Below, piece by piece: positions 17,674 to 24,632 of a stretch of DNA of 64,000 nucleotides (position 1 is the first letter of the stretch; each line of letters starts with the position of its first letter). The stretch lies in NCBI RefSeq assembly GCF_017811815.1, contig NZ_JADKZI010000008.1, positions 62,001-126,000 of the forward strand, given 5' to 3'. Origin of the DNA: Flavonifractor sp. AGMB03687 (GTDB taxonomy: Bacteria; Bacillota; Clostridia; Oscillospirales; Oscillospiraceae). The translations under genes were made by a program, and so were the position numbers. The notes beneath the pieces were generated by a model. It did no database searches. It was not told the DNA's origin and saw only the letters and a list, made by a program, of their open reading frames with translations.

Positions 17674-17937
17674 GTGAGACCGACGGGAAAGTACCGCTAC
17701 CTGACCTTCGAGGACAGGAAGAAGATCGAGGCGTGGCACCTGATCGGAGACCGGCCGGCTGACATCGCGGCCCGCCTCTCCGTCCACTACACCACGATCT
17801 ACAAGGAGCTCCAGCGTGGTGCGACCGGCACGCTGGACAGGAACCAGCGCGAGGGGTACAGCGCAGAGCTCGCCGAGAGGCGACTCCGTGAAAGCTTCAA
17901 GCGCAGGGGCAAGAAACGAGCAACGGCCGAGACATAA
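17674..17937 (+). CDS. IS30-type helix-turn-helix protein without a catalytic domain
   Basis: About 87 residues. LTFEDRKKIEAWHLIGDRPADIAARLSVHYTTIYKEL is the N-terminal DNA-binding domain of IS30-family transposases (split here: LTFEDRKKIEAW then IAARLSVHYTTIYKEL). The transposase at the right end has the matching IAKEIGVHYTTVYREM. There is no DDE domain. The frame is open further upstream but runs through the terminator hairpin, so it is not used there. The only in-frame GTG (17674) lies within a GGAGGTGA ribosome-site sequence; five nt after that site the codon is ACG, which may be a lost ATG. It could regulate transposition by competing for the ends, or be a remnant. Confidence 0.55.
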   Translation: MRPTGKYRYLTFEDRKKIEAWHLIGDRPADIAARLSVHYTTIYKELQRGATGTLDRNQREGYSAELAERRLRESFKRRGKKRATAET

Positions 17938-17985
17938 GCCAAGATCACCCGGCTCCGCGCCGGGCCGAAGAAAGGAGAGCCCACC

Positions 17986-18051
17986 ATGAGAAACCACAAC
18001 ACGACCCCGACAGCGAAGATGGACGAGCTGCGCACCCGCGCAGACTCCTGA
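17986..18051 (+). CDS. possible 21-residue peptide
   Basis: ATG 17986 lies 9 nt after a strong AAAGGAG site and opens a 21-codon frame ending in TGA. The peptide is charged (MRNHNTTPTAKMDELRTRAD plus Ser), with no membrane segment. Only the ribosome site supports it; it may be a leader peptide for the genes downstream. Confidence 0.35.
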   Translation: MRNHNTTPTAKMDELRTRADS

Positions 18052-18138
18052 GCGATCGGCGGCCGTGTTTTTGTTTTTCAGAGGGGCAGCCAAGAACCCC
18101 GGCGCCCGCCGGGCCAATTAAGAAAGGAGCACACCACC

Positions 18139-18984
18139 ATGACACAAGAAGATCTGAAACTGAAAGTTATCAACGCTGAGGCCAAGGTCGCCAAGCGCAC
18201 CGCCGTCCTCAAGAAGCACCGGGAACAGCTCGCAAAGCTGATCCAGAAAGGCGCCGACAAGTTCGACATCAGCATCAAGCAGAGCGACATCGAGAGCGCG
18301 GTCGACAAGCTCGAGGAGGCCAAGCAGACCCTCGCCAACTGGCAGGCGAAGCTCGACGAGCGCATCGCTGCCGATGACTACCTCGAGGCCAACGCCCCGG
18401 AGATCCTGAAGGACTTCCTCGAAAGCTGGAAACAGCACGCGATCGCCTACTACCGCGAGAAGCGGATCCGCTTCATCGAATACCGCAAGGAGCTGAAGGC
18501 CCAGGAAAGAGCTGCCAGACTGGAAGCACTTCAGACGCTCCCCTCTCTCGAGAGATACCGCGAGATCTACAAGGGCCGCGAGCTGACCGACTCCGACCTC
18601 GCAAACCTCTGGCCCCGCAAGGACGTCGACGCCTTCCTGAGCGAGCGCGGTCTGGAATATCACCAGATCCAGAGAAAGCTCAACGAGTTCGGCGACCAGA
18701 TCACCTTCAGGCTGCTGGAGATCCGCGACGATCAGGAGCGCGAGGCATGGCTCGAGAAGGCGATGGAGGAAGAAAAACGGGCCAAGCTGATCGACTTGAT
18801 CGGCCGCATCATGGGCACCGTCGGCACCATCACCGACGCGGCAGCTCTCCACATCGGCCCGGAGGGCGACATCAACGGCTACATCGTCGGGACTGAAGGC
18901 AAGGCCAAGATCCAGACCATCGGCGCCGGCGGCTACAACATTCAGTGTTTCCACTTCAGGACACTGATCCACGAGATGAAATGA
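18139..18984 (+). CDS. coiled-coil protein typical of Firmicutes mobile elements
   Basis: 281 residues, strong AAAGGAG site. The first 210 residues are almost wholly helical and charged, probably coiled coil (for instance AEAKVAKRTAVLKKHREQL). The C-terminal 60 residues form a different, glycine-rich region (GPEGDINGYIVGTEGKAKIQ, then IGAGGYNIQCFHFR) that I recall from hypothetical proteins of clostridial phages and conjugative elements. No enzyme motif is seen and the function is unknown. First well-supported gene of the plus-strand operon. Confidence 0.8.
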   Translation: MTQEDLKLKVINAEAKVAKRTAVLKKHREQLAKLIQKGADKFDISIKQSDIESAVDKLEEAKQTLANWQAKLDERIAADDYLEANAPEILKDFLESWKQHAIAYYREKRIRFIEYRKELKAQERAARLEALQTLPSLERYREIYKGRELTDSDLANLWPRKDVDAFLSERGLEYHQIQRKLNEFGDQITFRLLEIRDDQEREAWLEKAMEEEKRAKLIDLIGRIMGTVGTITDAAALHIGPEGDINGYIVGTEGKAKIQTIGAGGYNIQCFHFRTLIHEMK

Positions 18985-18997
18985 GGAGGACACGACA

Positions 18998-19237
18998 ATG
19001 CTCAACTACACAGAAATCGCAGCCAAAACCTGCCCGCGCATCAAGTCCGAGCGCGAGCGGCTCGGGATGGAAAAGAAGGAGCTCGCCGCCACCCTCGGCT
19101 ACGGGCTCAGCAACTACTCCTCCTATGAGACCAAGACGCTGCCCTCGCTCGAGAGGGTGATCGAGATGGCCGCCTTCTTCGGGTGCAGCGTCGACTACCT
19201 TCTCGGCCTGAGCAACACGAGGGAGGTGACGCCATAA
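18998..19237 (+). CDS. XRE-family transcriptional regulator
   Basis: 79 residues, almost entirely one Cro/CI-type helix-turn-helix: IKSERERLGMEKKELAATLG, then NYSSYETKTLPSLERVIEMA and VDYLLGL. Preceded by GAGGA. Its stop overlaps the next start (TAATG), so it is the second gene of a tightly packed operon and probably controls the element's own genes. Confidence 0.88.
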   Translation: MLNYTEIAAKTCPRIKSERERLGMEKKELAATLGYGLSNYSSYETKTLPSLERVIEMAAFFGCSVDYLLGLSNTREVTP

Positions 19238-20094
19238 TGGCAACACTGAGAGACATCGCCCGAGACGTCGCGGAGGAGATCCGCGACGGGATCGGCTGGG
19301 TGATCGTGTACCGCACCGGCCGCTCATGGAGCGCTCTGACCCTCTGGAGCGACCTCGGGAGCGGCGAGTGGGAAACCGACGACCTCAACGACGCCATCGG
19401 GATCCTGAAAACTGACCCGGACGCCGTCGTCCTGAACGGCTACTACTGCGGCCACTTCGGCGAGGGCATGACCATCGACGAGATCGCCGCCGGGATCCGC
19501 TGGCACTATGAAGGCGGCCACAACCGCCTCGCGGACTATTACGAAGTCGAGCAAGGGCTGAACGCCATCGAGGAGGCCCGCAAGACCGCCGAGGCCGCTG
19601 GCCTCCCATTCTGCGAGCGTCTGGCCGATGGCCCGGACGACGAGCTTGACCCGTACACCTACGACGGGAGCATGAGCGTCGGCGACTACGAGGCCGTGCA
19701 GGACGCCAAAACAGCCCGGGAGGAGCTCGCTGCCGTCGTGGCAGCACGGGCCCCGGGCTTGCCTGCTGAAAAGCTGGACGAGCTGGCCGCTGCGGCCGCT
19801 GGCCTACATATCAGCCCGGAAACCATGCAGCAGATCCTCGAAGCCTTCGGCCGAGTCGCCGAGGCCATCAAGGAAATGGCCCGCGCTCTGATGGAGGCGT
19901 TCAAGCCGATCATCGACTGGGCCAAGAAAACGGCCGAGCGCTTCATCGAGGCGCTGGCTGCCGGCATCGTCCCGAGGAAGTGGCTGCACCTCGCCAAGCA
20001 CGCCAAGAAGGCCAGAACCCGCAAGAAGTACCGCAACCGCATCAGGCGGGCCGTGTTCGCCGCTCTGGCCGCGGAAGGGGGTGGGAGCTCATGA
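19237..20094 (+). CDS. hypothetical protein of the mobile element
   Basis: 285 residues from ATG 19237, with GGGAGGTGA just upstream; an earlier in-frame start at 19183 would lie deep in the XRE gene. The N-terminal 120 residues look globular (GWVIVYRTGRSWSALTLW, DDLNDAIGILKTDPDAVVLN). The middle is Ala/Glu-rich helix, and the end is strongly basic (AKKARTRKKYRNRIRRA), suggesting nucleic-acid contact. The family is not recognised. It overlaps the next gene by ATGA. Confidence 0.75.
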   Translation: MATLRDIARDVAEEIRDGIGWVIVYRTGRSWSALTLWSDLGSGEWETDDLNDAIGILKTDPDAVVLNGYYCGHFGEGMTIDEIAAGIRWHYEGGHNRLADYYEVEQGLNAIEEARKTAEAAGLPFCERLADGPDDELDPYTYDGSMSVGDYEAVQDAKTAREELAAVVAARAPGLPAEKLDELAAAAAGLHISPETMQQILEAFGRVAEAIKEMARALMEAFKPIIDWAKKTAERFIEALAAGIVPRKWLHLAKHAKKARTRKKYRNRIRRAVFAALAAEGGGSS

Positions 20095-20270
20095 CCGCCA
20101 AATGCGTCGGCTGCGGGCTCGACTGGAACGTCAGCATCTACCAGAAGATCCCCCGCACCGGCTACATCTGCCCGCACTGTGAGAGCCGGATCCGCGCCGG
20201 CGAACCGCTGAAGAATATACAGGCCAGCCCCAAGGGCCGGCCGCCAAGAACGAAAGGAGCAAAACCATGA
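20091..20270 (+). CDS. small zinc-ribbon protein
   Basis: 59 residues with two CxxC pairs (CVGC and CPHC, 28 residues apart), the pattern of a zinc ribbon. The C-terminus is basic (PKGRPPRTKGAKP). ATGA overlaps at both ends tie it to its neighbours. Similar small proteins are common in phage and plasmid operons; function unknown. Confidence 0.75.
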   Translation: MTAKCVGCGLDWNVSIYQKIPRTGYICPHCESRIRAGEPLKNIQASPKGRPPRTKGAKP

Positions 20271-20956
20271 AAAAAGCACTCAAGACCGCACCCCGCGGCA
20301 CCGCCTTCAACTATGCCGGCCAGCGCTGGGTCGTGCTGGAACATAACGCCACCGGCACCCTCTGCCTGACTGAGAAGATCGTCGAGGATCGCGCCTTCGA
20401 CGACGGCAACTGCAACGACTTCAGCAAGTCCAGCAGCCTGCGCTACCTGAACGGCCCCTTCCTCGACACCCTGATCGACGCCGCCGGCTGCTCCAGCGCC
20501 TTCCTGACGAGTGAGCTCGACCTGACGGCCGACGACGGCCTGAAGGACTACGGCACCTGCAACGTCACCATCTTCCTGCTGACGGTCGACCAGTACCGGC
20601 GCAACCGCGACGTGATCCCCAACGCAGATGACTGGTGGTGGCTGTCCACGGCCGTCAGCACGGCCTCCAATGGGTACGAGCATAGCGCCCGCCGCGTCGA
20701 CACCGATGGCGCGCTGAGCTGGAACAGCGCCTACTACGGCTACTACGGCCTGCGCCCCGCTTGCTATCTGGACTCCGATCTCCTGATCTCCTTCGACGAG
20801 CAGGACGTGACCGCAGAGCAGGCCGGCGACATCGTCAAGGAGCTGATCGAGAGCTTCGGCGGCAGCTTCGCCACCGAGGAGCAGCTCAGAGCTGCGGCCT
20901 CCTTCATGCTCGGCACGCTGCGAGCCACCAGAGAACAGGAGGCGGCCCATGAGTAA
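20267..20956 (+). CDS. DUF6273-like protein
   Basis: 229 residues. WVVLEHNATGTLCLTEKIVE, SSLRYLNGPFLDTLI and WWWLSTAVS with a closing YYGLRPACYLDS follow the layout of DUF6273 proteins, found in Firmicutes and often in mobile elements, function unknown. The fold is reminiscent of the sugar-binding-like domain of formylglycine-generating enzymes. No catalytic residues are assigned. The C-terminal 55 residues form a separate helical tail. Overlaps the exonuclease gene by 8 nt. Confidence 0.7.
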   Translation: MKKALKTAPRGTAFNYAGQRWVVLEHNATGTLCLTEKIVEDRAFDDGNCNDFSKSSSLRYLNGPFLDTLIDAAGCSSAFLTSELDLTADDGLKDYGTCNVTIFLLTVDQYRRNRDVIPNADDWWWLSTAVSTASNGYEHSARRVDTDGALSWNSAYYGYYGLRPACYLDSDLLISFDEQDVTAEQAGDIVKELIESFGGSFATEEQLRAAASFMLGTLRATREQEAAHE

Positions 20957-21521
20957 CCTGACCGCCCTCCTGAACAAGTACAAGGCCCTCGTGATCTTCG
21001 ACACCGAGACCAGTGGCCTCGACTTCGACAAGGATCAGATCATCGAGCTGGCGGCCCTGCGCGTGGAGCGCACGGCCTCCGGTGGGCTGAGGATCGCCGG
21101 CAAGATGGACACCTTCATCAAGCTGCCCGAGGGCGAGACGCTGCCGGAGAACATCGTCAGCCTGACCGGCATCACCGACGCCCTCCTCCAGACCGAGGGC
21201 GTGCAGCCGGCCAAGGCAGCCAGCCAGATCGCCAAGCTCATGCAGCCGGGCCCCGTCCTGATGATCGCTCACAACGCACAGTTCGACGCCTGCTTTCTGC
21301 GCGGCCTTCTGCGCGGCGCCAAGGTCGGCCGGATCGACTGGCTGGACAGCCTGACGGTCTACAAAGACCGCCGGCCCTACCCTCACAAGCTCGCCAACGC
21401 GATCCTCGCCTACGATCTCGAGGACAAGGTGCAGAACAGCCACCGAGCGATCGACGACGTGCTGGCCCTGTTCGAGGTGCTGAAGGCGATGGACGACGAG
21501 CGTGACGACCTCGCTGCCTAA
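20949..21521 (+). CDS. DnaQ-like 3'-5' exonuclease
   Basis: 190-residue single-domain exonuclease of the DEDDh group. ExoI: VIFDTETSGLD (Asp18, Glu20); ExoII: AHNAQFDACFL; ExoIII: SHRAIDDVLAL with the His and Asp of the DEDDh set. All catalytic residues are present, so it should be active on single-stranded or frayed DNA or RNA ends. In phages and plasmids such proteins act as proofreading or maturation factors. The last 20 nt overlap a broken cell-wall hydrolase remnant. Confidence 0.9.
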   Translation: MSNLTALLNKYKALVIFDTETSGLDFDKDQIIELAALRVERTASGGLRIAGKMDTFIKLPEGETLPENIVSLTGITDALLQTEGVQPAKAASQIAKLMQPGPVLMIAHNAQFDACFLRGLLRGAKVGRIDWLDSLTVYKDRRPYPHKLANAILAYDLEDKVQNSHRAIDDVLALFEVLKAMDDERDDLAA

Positions 21522-21849
21522 GATCACGGCCATCGCCAAGGGCAAGGCCCACCCGTACCACCTGATCGCCGTCTCCGGCGGCGGCTCCACCGTCTACGGC
21601 TGGGTCGACGCCAGCACCGTCAGCGTCGGCAGCGAGGCCGCAGCAGCTACCTCCTACCGCGTGAAGATCACCGCCGACGTCCTGAACATCCGCAAGGGCC
21701 CGGGCACCAACTACGGCACCAACGGATCCATCAAAGATGGGGGCATCTACACCATCGTCGCCGAAAGCACCGGCACCGGCGCGACCAAGTGGGGCAAACT
21801 CAAGAGCGGCGCCGGCTGGATCTCGCTGGACTACGCGAGCAAGGTCTGA
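21502..21849 (+). pseudogene. remnant of a phage-type endolysin: SH3-domain C-terminus only
   Basis: 115 codons. The first 40 (ITAIAKGKAHPYHLIAVS, GSTVYGWVDASTV) match the linker and end of phage amidases, and the rest is a bacterial SH3 domain (VLNIRKGPGTNYG to GAGWISLDYASKV). The catalytic amidase domain is missing. The possible GTG start lies within the exonuclease gene with no ribosome site. The best reading is a deletion that joined the exonuclease gene to the tail of an endolysin gene, removing the genes between. Confidence 0.7.
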
Positions 21850-21923
21850 TTGTGCAAAATGCCACCGGCGCGGCGCGGATCGCGCTCGGCCAGCGGCATC
21901 AATATCGGCAAATTATACAAAAA

Positions 21924-21957
21924 CCCGCTCGGGAGAGATCCCGGGCGGGCTTTTTCT
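21924..21957 (+). terminator. rho-independent terminator of the plus-strand operon
   Basis: Eleven-bp GC-rich stem (21924-21934 with 21939-21949, one G-T), GAGA loop, then CTTTTT. Lies between convergent genes. Confidence 0.9.
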
Positions 21958-21970
21958 GTTTTGTGGGCCT

Positions 21971-22732
21971 TTACTCCTCACCGTCGTCAACGCCGAGCTC
22001 GTGGGCCAGCCAGTACATGTGCTTGCAAGGCTTTTCCCGCTCTACGAAGTCGGGGCAGGTGCAGCCGATCAGCGTGGTGGCGTATTTGTCGCCGCCTCCA
22101 CCGATGAACGTGGCACACTTCTTCTCGAGGTCTACAACGTCGGGCATCAGATCGCCGGAAAGCGCACGAGCGCGGCGATCCTTCTGCGGCTGATACTTCA
22201 GGTGGTCACCCCAACGGCTCCACAGCTCGGCCGCGCTGGTGGCCTCATAGTCGGCCATGATCTGCGCCGTCTCCTGTTCCTCCTCGGTCGGGCTGAAGCG
22301 CAGGGCGCAGCCGTTTGAGTCATAGAACCCGCCGCACAGGATCGTCACAATATCGACGATCCAGCCGATACCGCAGACGCCGGCCGTCAGCGTCCAGATC
22401 ACGCCTGTGCCGATTTTGCCGACATAATACCGATGGGCACCGAGCCATCCGAGGAAAATGCAGAGGGCCAGCGCCACACCCTTGCTTTTGGGTGAGGTCG
22501 GGCGCTCTGAAGCCGGCACCGAGACGCCGGCAGCGCCGCCGGACTTCCCGCCGGAGCTGGTCGTGTAGGACAGGCCCGTGCCGGGCATACTGACAGTGGT
22601 GTGACTTTTCCCGGTCGTGCTGATCGTATGCTTCAGACCCTTCGGGCCGATGGACACGCTCGCGCTCTTTTTGCCTACATTCAAGCGAACACCGGGGAGG
22701 ATCTGCTTGCTTTTTCTAAACCGTGTTCCCAT
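21971..22732 (-). CDS. DUF4236-TM2-SWIM fusion membrane protein
   Basis: 253 residues in three parts. Residues 1-60 match DUF4236 (MGTRFRKSKQILPGVRLNVG, VSIGPKGLKHTIS). Residues 85-150 form a TM2 domain with two membrane segments (LGWLGAHRYYVGKIGTGVIW, IGWIVDIVTIL). Near 225-240 is a SWIM-type zinc finger (CTCPDF, then CKHM: Cys-x-Cys-xn-Cys-x-His), which usually binds DNA or proteins. The combination ties a nucleic-acid-type finger to the membrane. It is transcribed against the rest of the element, divergent from an XRE gene that may repress it. Role unknown. Confidence 0.8.
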   Translation of the reverse strand: MGTRFRKSKQILPGVRLNVGKKSASVSIGPKGLKHTISTTGKSHTTVSMPGTGLSYTTSSGGKSGGAAGVSVPASERPTSPKSKGVALALCIFLGWLGAHRYYVGKIGTGVIWTLTAGVCGIGWIVDIVTILCGGFYDSNGCALRFSPTEEEQETAQIMADYEATSAAELWSRWGDHLKYQPQKDRRARALSGDLMPDVVDLEKKCATFIGGGGDKYATTLIGCTCPDFVEREKPCKHMYWLAHELGVDDGEE

Positions 22733-22774
22733 GAGTTACTCCTTCCTGATGACTTTTGTTTTTATTAGCGTTTA

Positions 22775-22790
22775 GTCATCTTTAGGATAA
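22775..22790. promoter_or_regulatory. operator-like repeat, copy 1
   Basis: GTCATCTTTAGGATAA, repeated with one change at 22829-22844 in the same orientation, in the 119-bp divergent gap. Probable binding sites for the XRE protein encoded next to it. Confidence 0.5.
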
Positions 22791-22828
22791 TATTAGCACG
22801 GGAAAAATGGTAATGTCAACATGACGTG

Positions 22829-22844
22829 GTCATCTTTGGGATAA
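22829..22844. promoter_or_regulatory. operator-like repeat, copy 2
   Basis: GTCATCTTTGGGATAA, 54 bp from copy 1 and just before the XRE start; ATGAC and GTCAT also form a small palindrome at 22821-22833. This overlaps where the XRE leader begins, fitting autoregulation. Confidence 0.5.
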
Positions 22845-22851
22845 AAAGGAG

Positions 22852-23103
22852 GTGGGTGCTGCGAAGATTTACAAACCAGACGGAAAGTGCAACATTTCCG
22901 GCGCGAATGTGCGAGAGGCACGGCAGCGGGCCGGCCTATCTCAGGAGCAGCTCGCCTACAAGATCCAGATCGCGGGGCTCGACATCACACAGAAGGCCAT
23001 CAGCAGGATCGAAACCGGCGACCGCATCGTCGCGGACTACGAGCTGCAATATCTGGCCGACGCGCTGGAGACCTCGATCCTCAACCTGCTGGGTATAGAA
23101 TGA
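22852..23103 (+). CDS. XRE-family transcriptional regulator
   Basis: 83 residues with a Cro/CI helix-turn-helix: VREARQRAGLSQEQLAYKIQ, KAISRIETGDRIV, LADALETSI. The GTG start at 22852 sits directly behind AAAAGGAG, closer than ideal, and no better in-frame start is visible. Divergent from the TM2-SWIM gene across a gap with a repeated operator-like sequence. Confidence 0.82.
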   Translation: MGAAKIYKPDGKCNISGANVREARQRAGLSQEQLAYKIQIAGLDITQKAISRIETGDRIVADYELQYLADALETSILNLLGIE

Positions 23104-23136
23104 GAGCGACGGGAAGGCCCGCCGCTCTTTTTTTAC

Positions 23137-23165
23137 TTGACATTATAGAGCAAATGCTCTATAAT
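23137..23165 (+). promoter_or_regulatory. consensus promoter overlaid by a perfect 24-bp operator palindrome
   Basis: TTGACA (23137-23142), 17-bp spacer and TATAAT (23160-23165), all consensus. The whole spacer and -10 are one perfect palindrome, 11-bp arms 23142-23152 and 23155-23165 around AA. A bound repressor would block polymerase completely; the XRE protein just downstream is the obvious candidate. Confidence 0.9.
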
Positions 23166-23195
23166 TAAGGCATAGAAAAACAGGAGGAAATCAGC

Positions 23196-23447
23196 ATGGA
23201 GAAGGTCGAAAACAACAGCAATTTGCAGAGGCTCCGCAAGGCCGCAGGCTTCTCGCAGTCGCAGCTCGCAAAGCTGACCGGCGTCAACGTCCAAGTGCTT
23301 CAGCAGTACGAGCGCGGCGCCCGAGACCTGAACGGGGCCAAGCTCCTGACGCTCCTCAAGTTATGCAACGCTCTGGAGTGCGGGCTGGCCGACATCATCA
23401 CGGACAAGGAAACACGGGAGCAGCTCATCGCATACGCAGCACACTGA
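23196..23447 (+). CDS. XRE-family transcriptional regulator, likely autorepressor
   Basis: 83 residues: LQRLRKAAGFSQSQLAKLTG, VNVQVLQQYERGARDLNGAK and a helical tail, a standard Cro/CI domain. Strong AGGAGG site. Directly behind a consensus promoter filled by a perfect palindrome, so autorepression is likely. A terminator follows, then the transposase gene, so transposase may depend on read-through or on a promoter near 23480. Confidence 0.88.
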   Translation: MEKVENNSNLQRLRKAAGFSQSQLAKLTGVNVQVLQQYERGARDLNGAKLLTLLKLCNALECGLADIITDKETREQLIAYAAH

Positions 23448-23452
23448 AAGAA

Positions 23453-23477
23453 GGGACGGCCGGCGGCCGTCCCTTTT
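23453..23477 (+). terminator. terminator between XRE gene and transposase
   Basis: Nine-bp stem (23453-23461 with 23465-23473), GGC loop, TTTT tail. The short T-run suggests partial read-through into the transposase gene 23 nt on. Confidence 0.75.
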
Positions 23478-23499
23478 ACCATTTTCAAGGAGGTACATC

Positions 23500-24549
23500 A
23501 TGGGAGAACATTTCAGCCACTTAACAATGACCAAGCGGATCCAGATCGACGCTTTTCTGCGTGCCGGCATGAAGCCGACCGAGATCGCCAAGGAGATCGG
23601 TGTCCATTATACCACCGTCTACCGGGAAATGAAGCGGGCCACCTATGAGCACCTCAACAGCGACCTGACCACCGAGATCCGCTACAACCCGGACGAGGCC
23701 GATCGGCTCTACCGGGAGCACCTGAAGGCAAAGGGCCCGGATCTGAAGCTCGGCAACGACTACGAGCTGGCCGACTACCTCGTCGAGAAGATCCGCGACG
23801 AGAAGTACAGCCCCGAGGCTGCCGTCGGCGAGGCCGAGGTCAACGGCTGGCGCTTCAAGACGAAGGTCTGCGCGAGCACCGTCTACAACTACATCCGCGG
23901 CGAAGTGTTCGGCGACGATCTCACGACCGAAATGCTGCCGCAGGGCGGCAAGCGCAAGCCGGCCAGAAAAGCACCCGAGGGCACCGTCTCCCGAGCCCCA
24001 GTAGGCAAGAGCATCGAGCAGCGGCCGAAAGAAGTCGACACCCGCGAGACCTTCGGCCACTGGGAGATGGACAGCGTCGAAAGCTGCCAAGGCGTCAGCA
24101 ACACCCTCCTCGTGCTGACTGAGCGCAAGACCCGCAAGGAGATCATCATCCCGCTGCGGGATAAGACGAGCGCCAGCGTCGTCCGGGCCCTGAACGGCAT
24201 CGAGCGCAAAGCCGGCGCCCTGTTCCCGAAGATCTTCGCCAGCATCACGGTCGACAATGGCTGCGAGTTCGCCGACGCGGCCGGCATGGAAAAGAAACGC
24301 CGCGGCAAAGGCAAGCGCACCGAGATCTACTACTGCCACCCGTACACGCCAAGCGAACGAGGCAGCAACGAGAACCAGAACGGCCTCATCAGGAGGCACA
24401 TCCCGAAGGGCACCGACCTGAGCCAAGTCTCGCCCCGGGAAGTCAAACAGGTCGAGGAGTGGCTGAACAATTACCCCCGGAAAATGTTCGGTTTTCTGTG
24501 CTCCGAGCAGCTTTTCCGGGCTGAAATCGCCGCTCTGCTGCCCTCGTGA
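23500..24549 (+). CDS. IS30-family transposase
   Basis: 349-residue full-length DDE transposase. The N-terminal HTH (LTMTKRIQIDAFLRAGMKPT, IAKEIGVHYTTVYREM) is followed by the RNase-H-like catalytic domain with HWEMDSV (Asp191), TVDNGCEF (Asp252) and SERGSNENQNGLIRR (Glu291), spacing normal for IS30. Ribosome site AAGGAGG. It is the only visible recombinase of the 7-kb element and lies 43 bp from its right repeat. IS30 enzymes usually make 2-3-bp duplications and like palindromic targets; the 17-bp repeat here is unusual, so either the enzyme has special target use or the element arrived another way. Confidence 0.93.
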   Translation: MGEHFSHLTMTKRIQIDAFLRAGMKPTEIAKEIGVHYTTVYREMKRATYEHLNSDLTTEIRYNPDEADRLYREHLKAKGPDLKLGNDYELADYLVEKIRDEKYSPEAAVGEAEVNGWRFKTKVCASTVYNYIRGEVFGDDLTTEMLPQGGKRKPARKAPEGTVSRAPVGKSIEQRPKEVDTRETFGHWEMDSVESCQGVSNTLLVLTERKTRKEIIIPLRDKTSASVVRALNGIERKAGALFPKIFASITVDNGCEFADAAGMEKKRRGKGKRTEIYYCHPYTPSERGSNENQNGLIRRHIPKGTDLSQVSPREVKQVEEWLNNYPRKMFGFLCSEQLFRAEIAALLPS

Positions 24550-24591
24550 AAAATTTTTTAGGCTTTTTTAGCATTTAATCTTGACAAAAGC

Positions 24592-24608
24592 GAAAACGGC
24601 GGGCGGCC
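24592..24608. repeat. right 17-bp direct repeat of the 7-kb mobile element
   Basis: Identical to 17574-17590. It forms the left arm of the hairpin at 24598-24624, so the host terminator stays complete on this side. Confidence 0.85.
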
Positions 24609-24631
24609 CTCACGGCCGCTCGCCTGTTTTT
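24598..24631. terminator. terminator of the M42 peptidase gene; insertion target
   Basis: Eleven-bp stem (24598-24608 with 24614-24624, one G-T), 5-nt loop, T-run on the plus strand and GTTTTC on the minus strand. In the uninterrupted chromosome it would separate the peptidase gene from recJ. Confidence 0.85.
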
Positions 24632-24632
24632 C

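Larger units (their letters stand above)
17574..24608. mobile_element. 7.0-kb mobile element with IS30-type transposase, inserted in a terminator
   Basis: Bounded by 17-bp direct repeats. Twelve bp inside each repeat lies an inverted ATTAAATGC core (17603-17611 and, inverted, 24571-24579). Removing one repeat and the interior rebuilds a terminator for the M42 peptidase gene directly upstream of recJ. Contents: an IS30-type HTH protein at the left end, a plus-strand operon of phage- or plasmid-like genes, three XRE regulators, a DUF4236-TM2-SWIM membrane protein and an IS30-family DDE transposase at the right end. No integrase, resolvase, replication, capsid or conjugation gene is seen. Genes inside appear to prefer CGC for Arg and more ATC and CTC than the neighbours. 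It may be a non-autonomous or decayed element. Confidence 0.75.

Noticed and set aside
19183-19236. Upstream extension of the 285-residue protein
   Set aside because: Lies inside the XRE gene; ATG 19237 has its own ribosome site and TAATG overlap.
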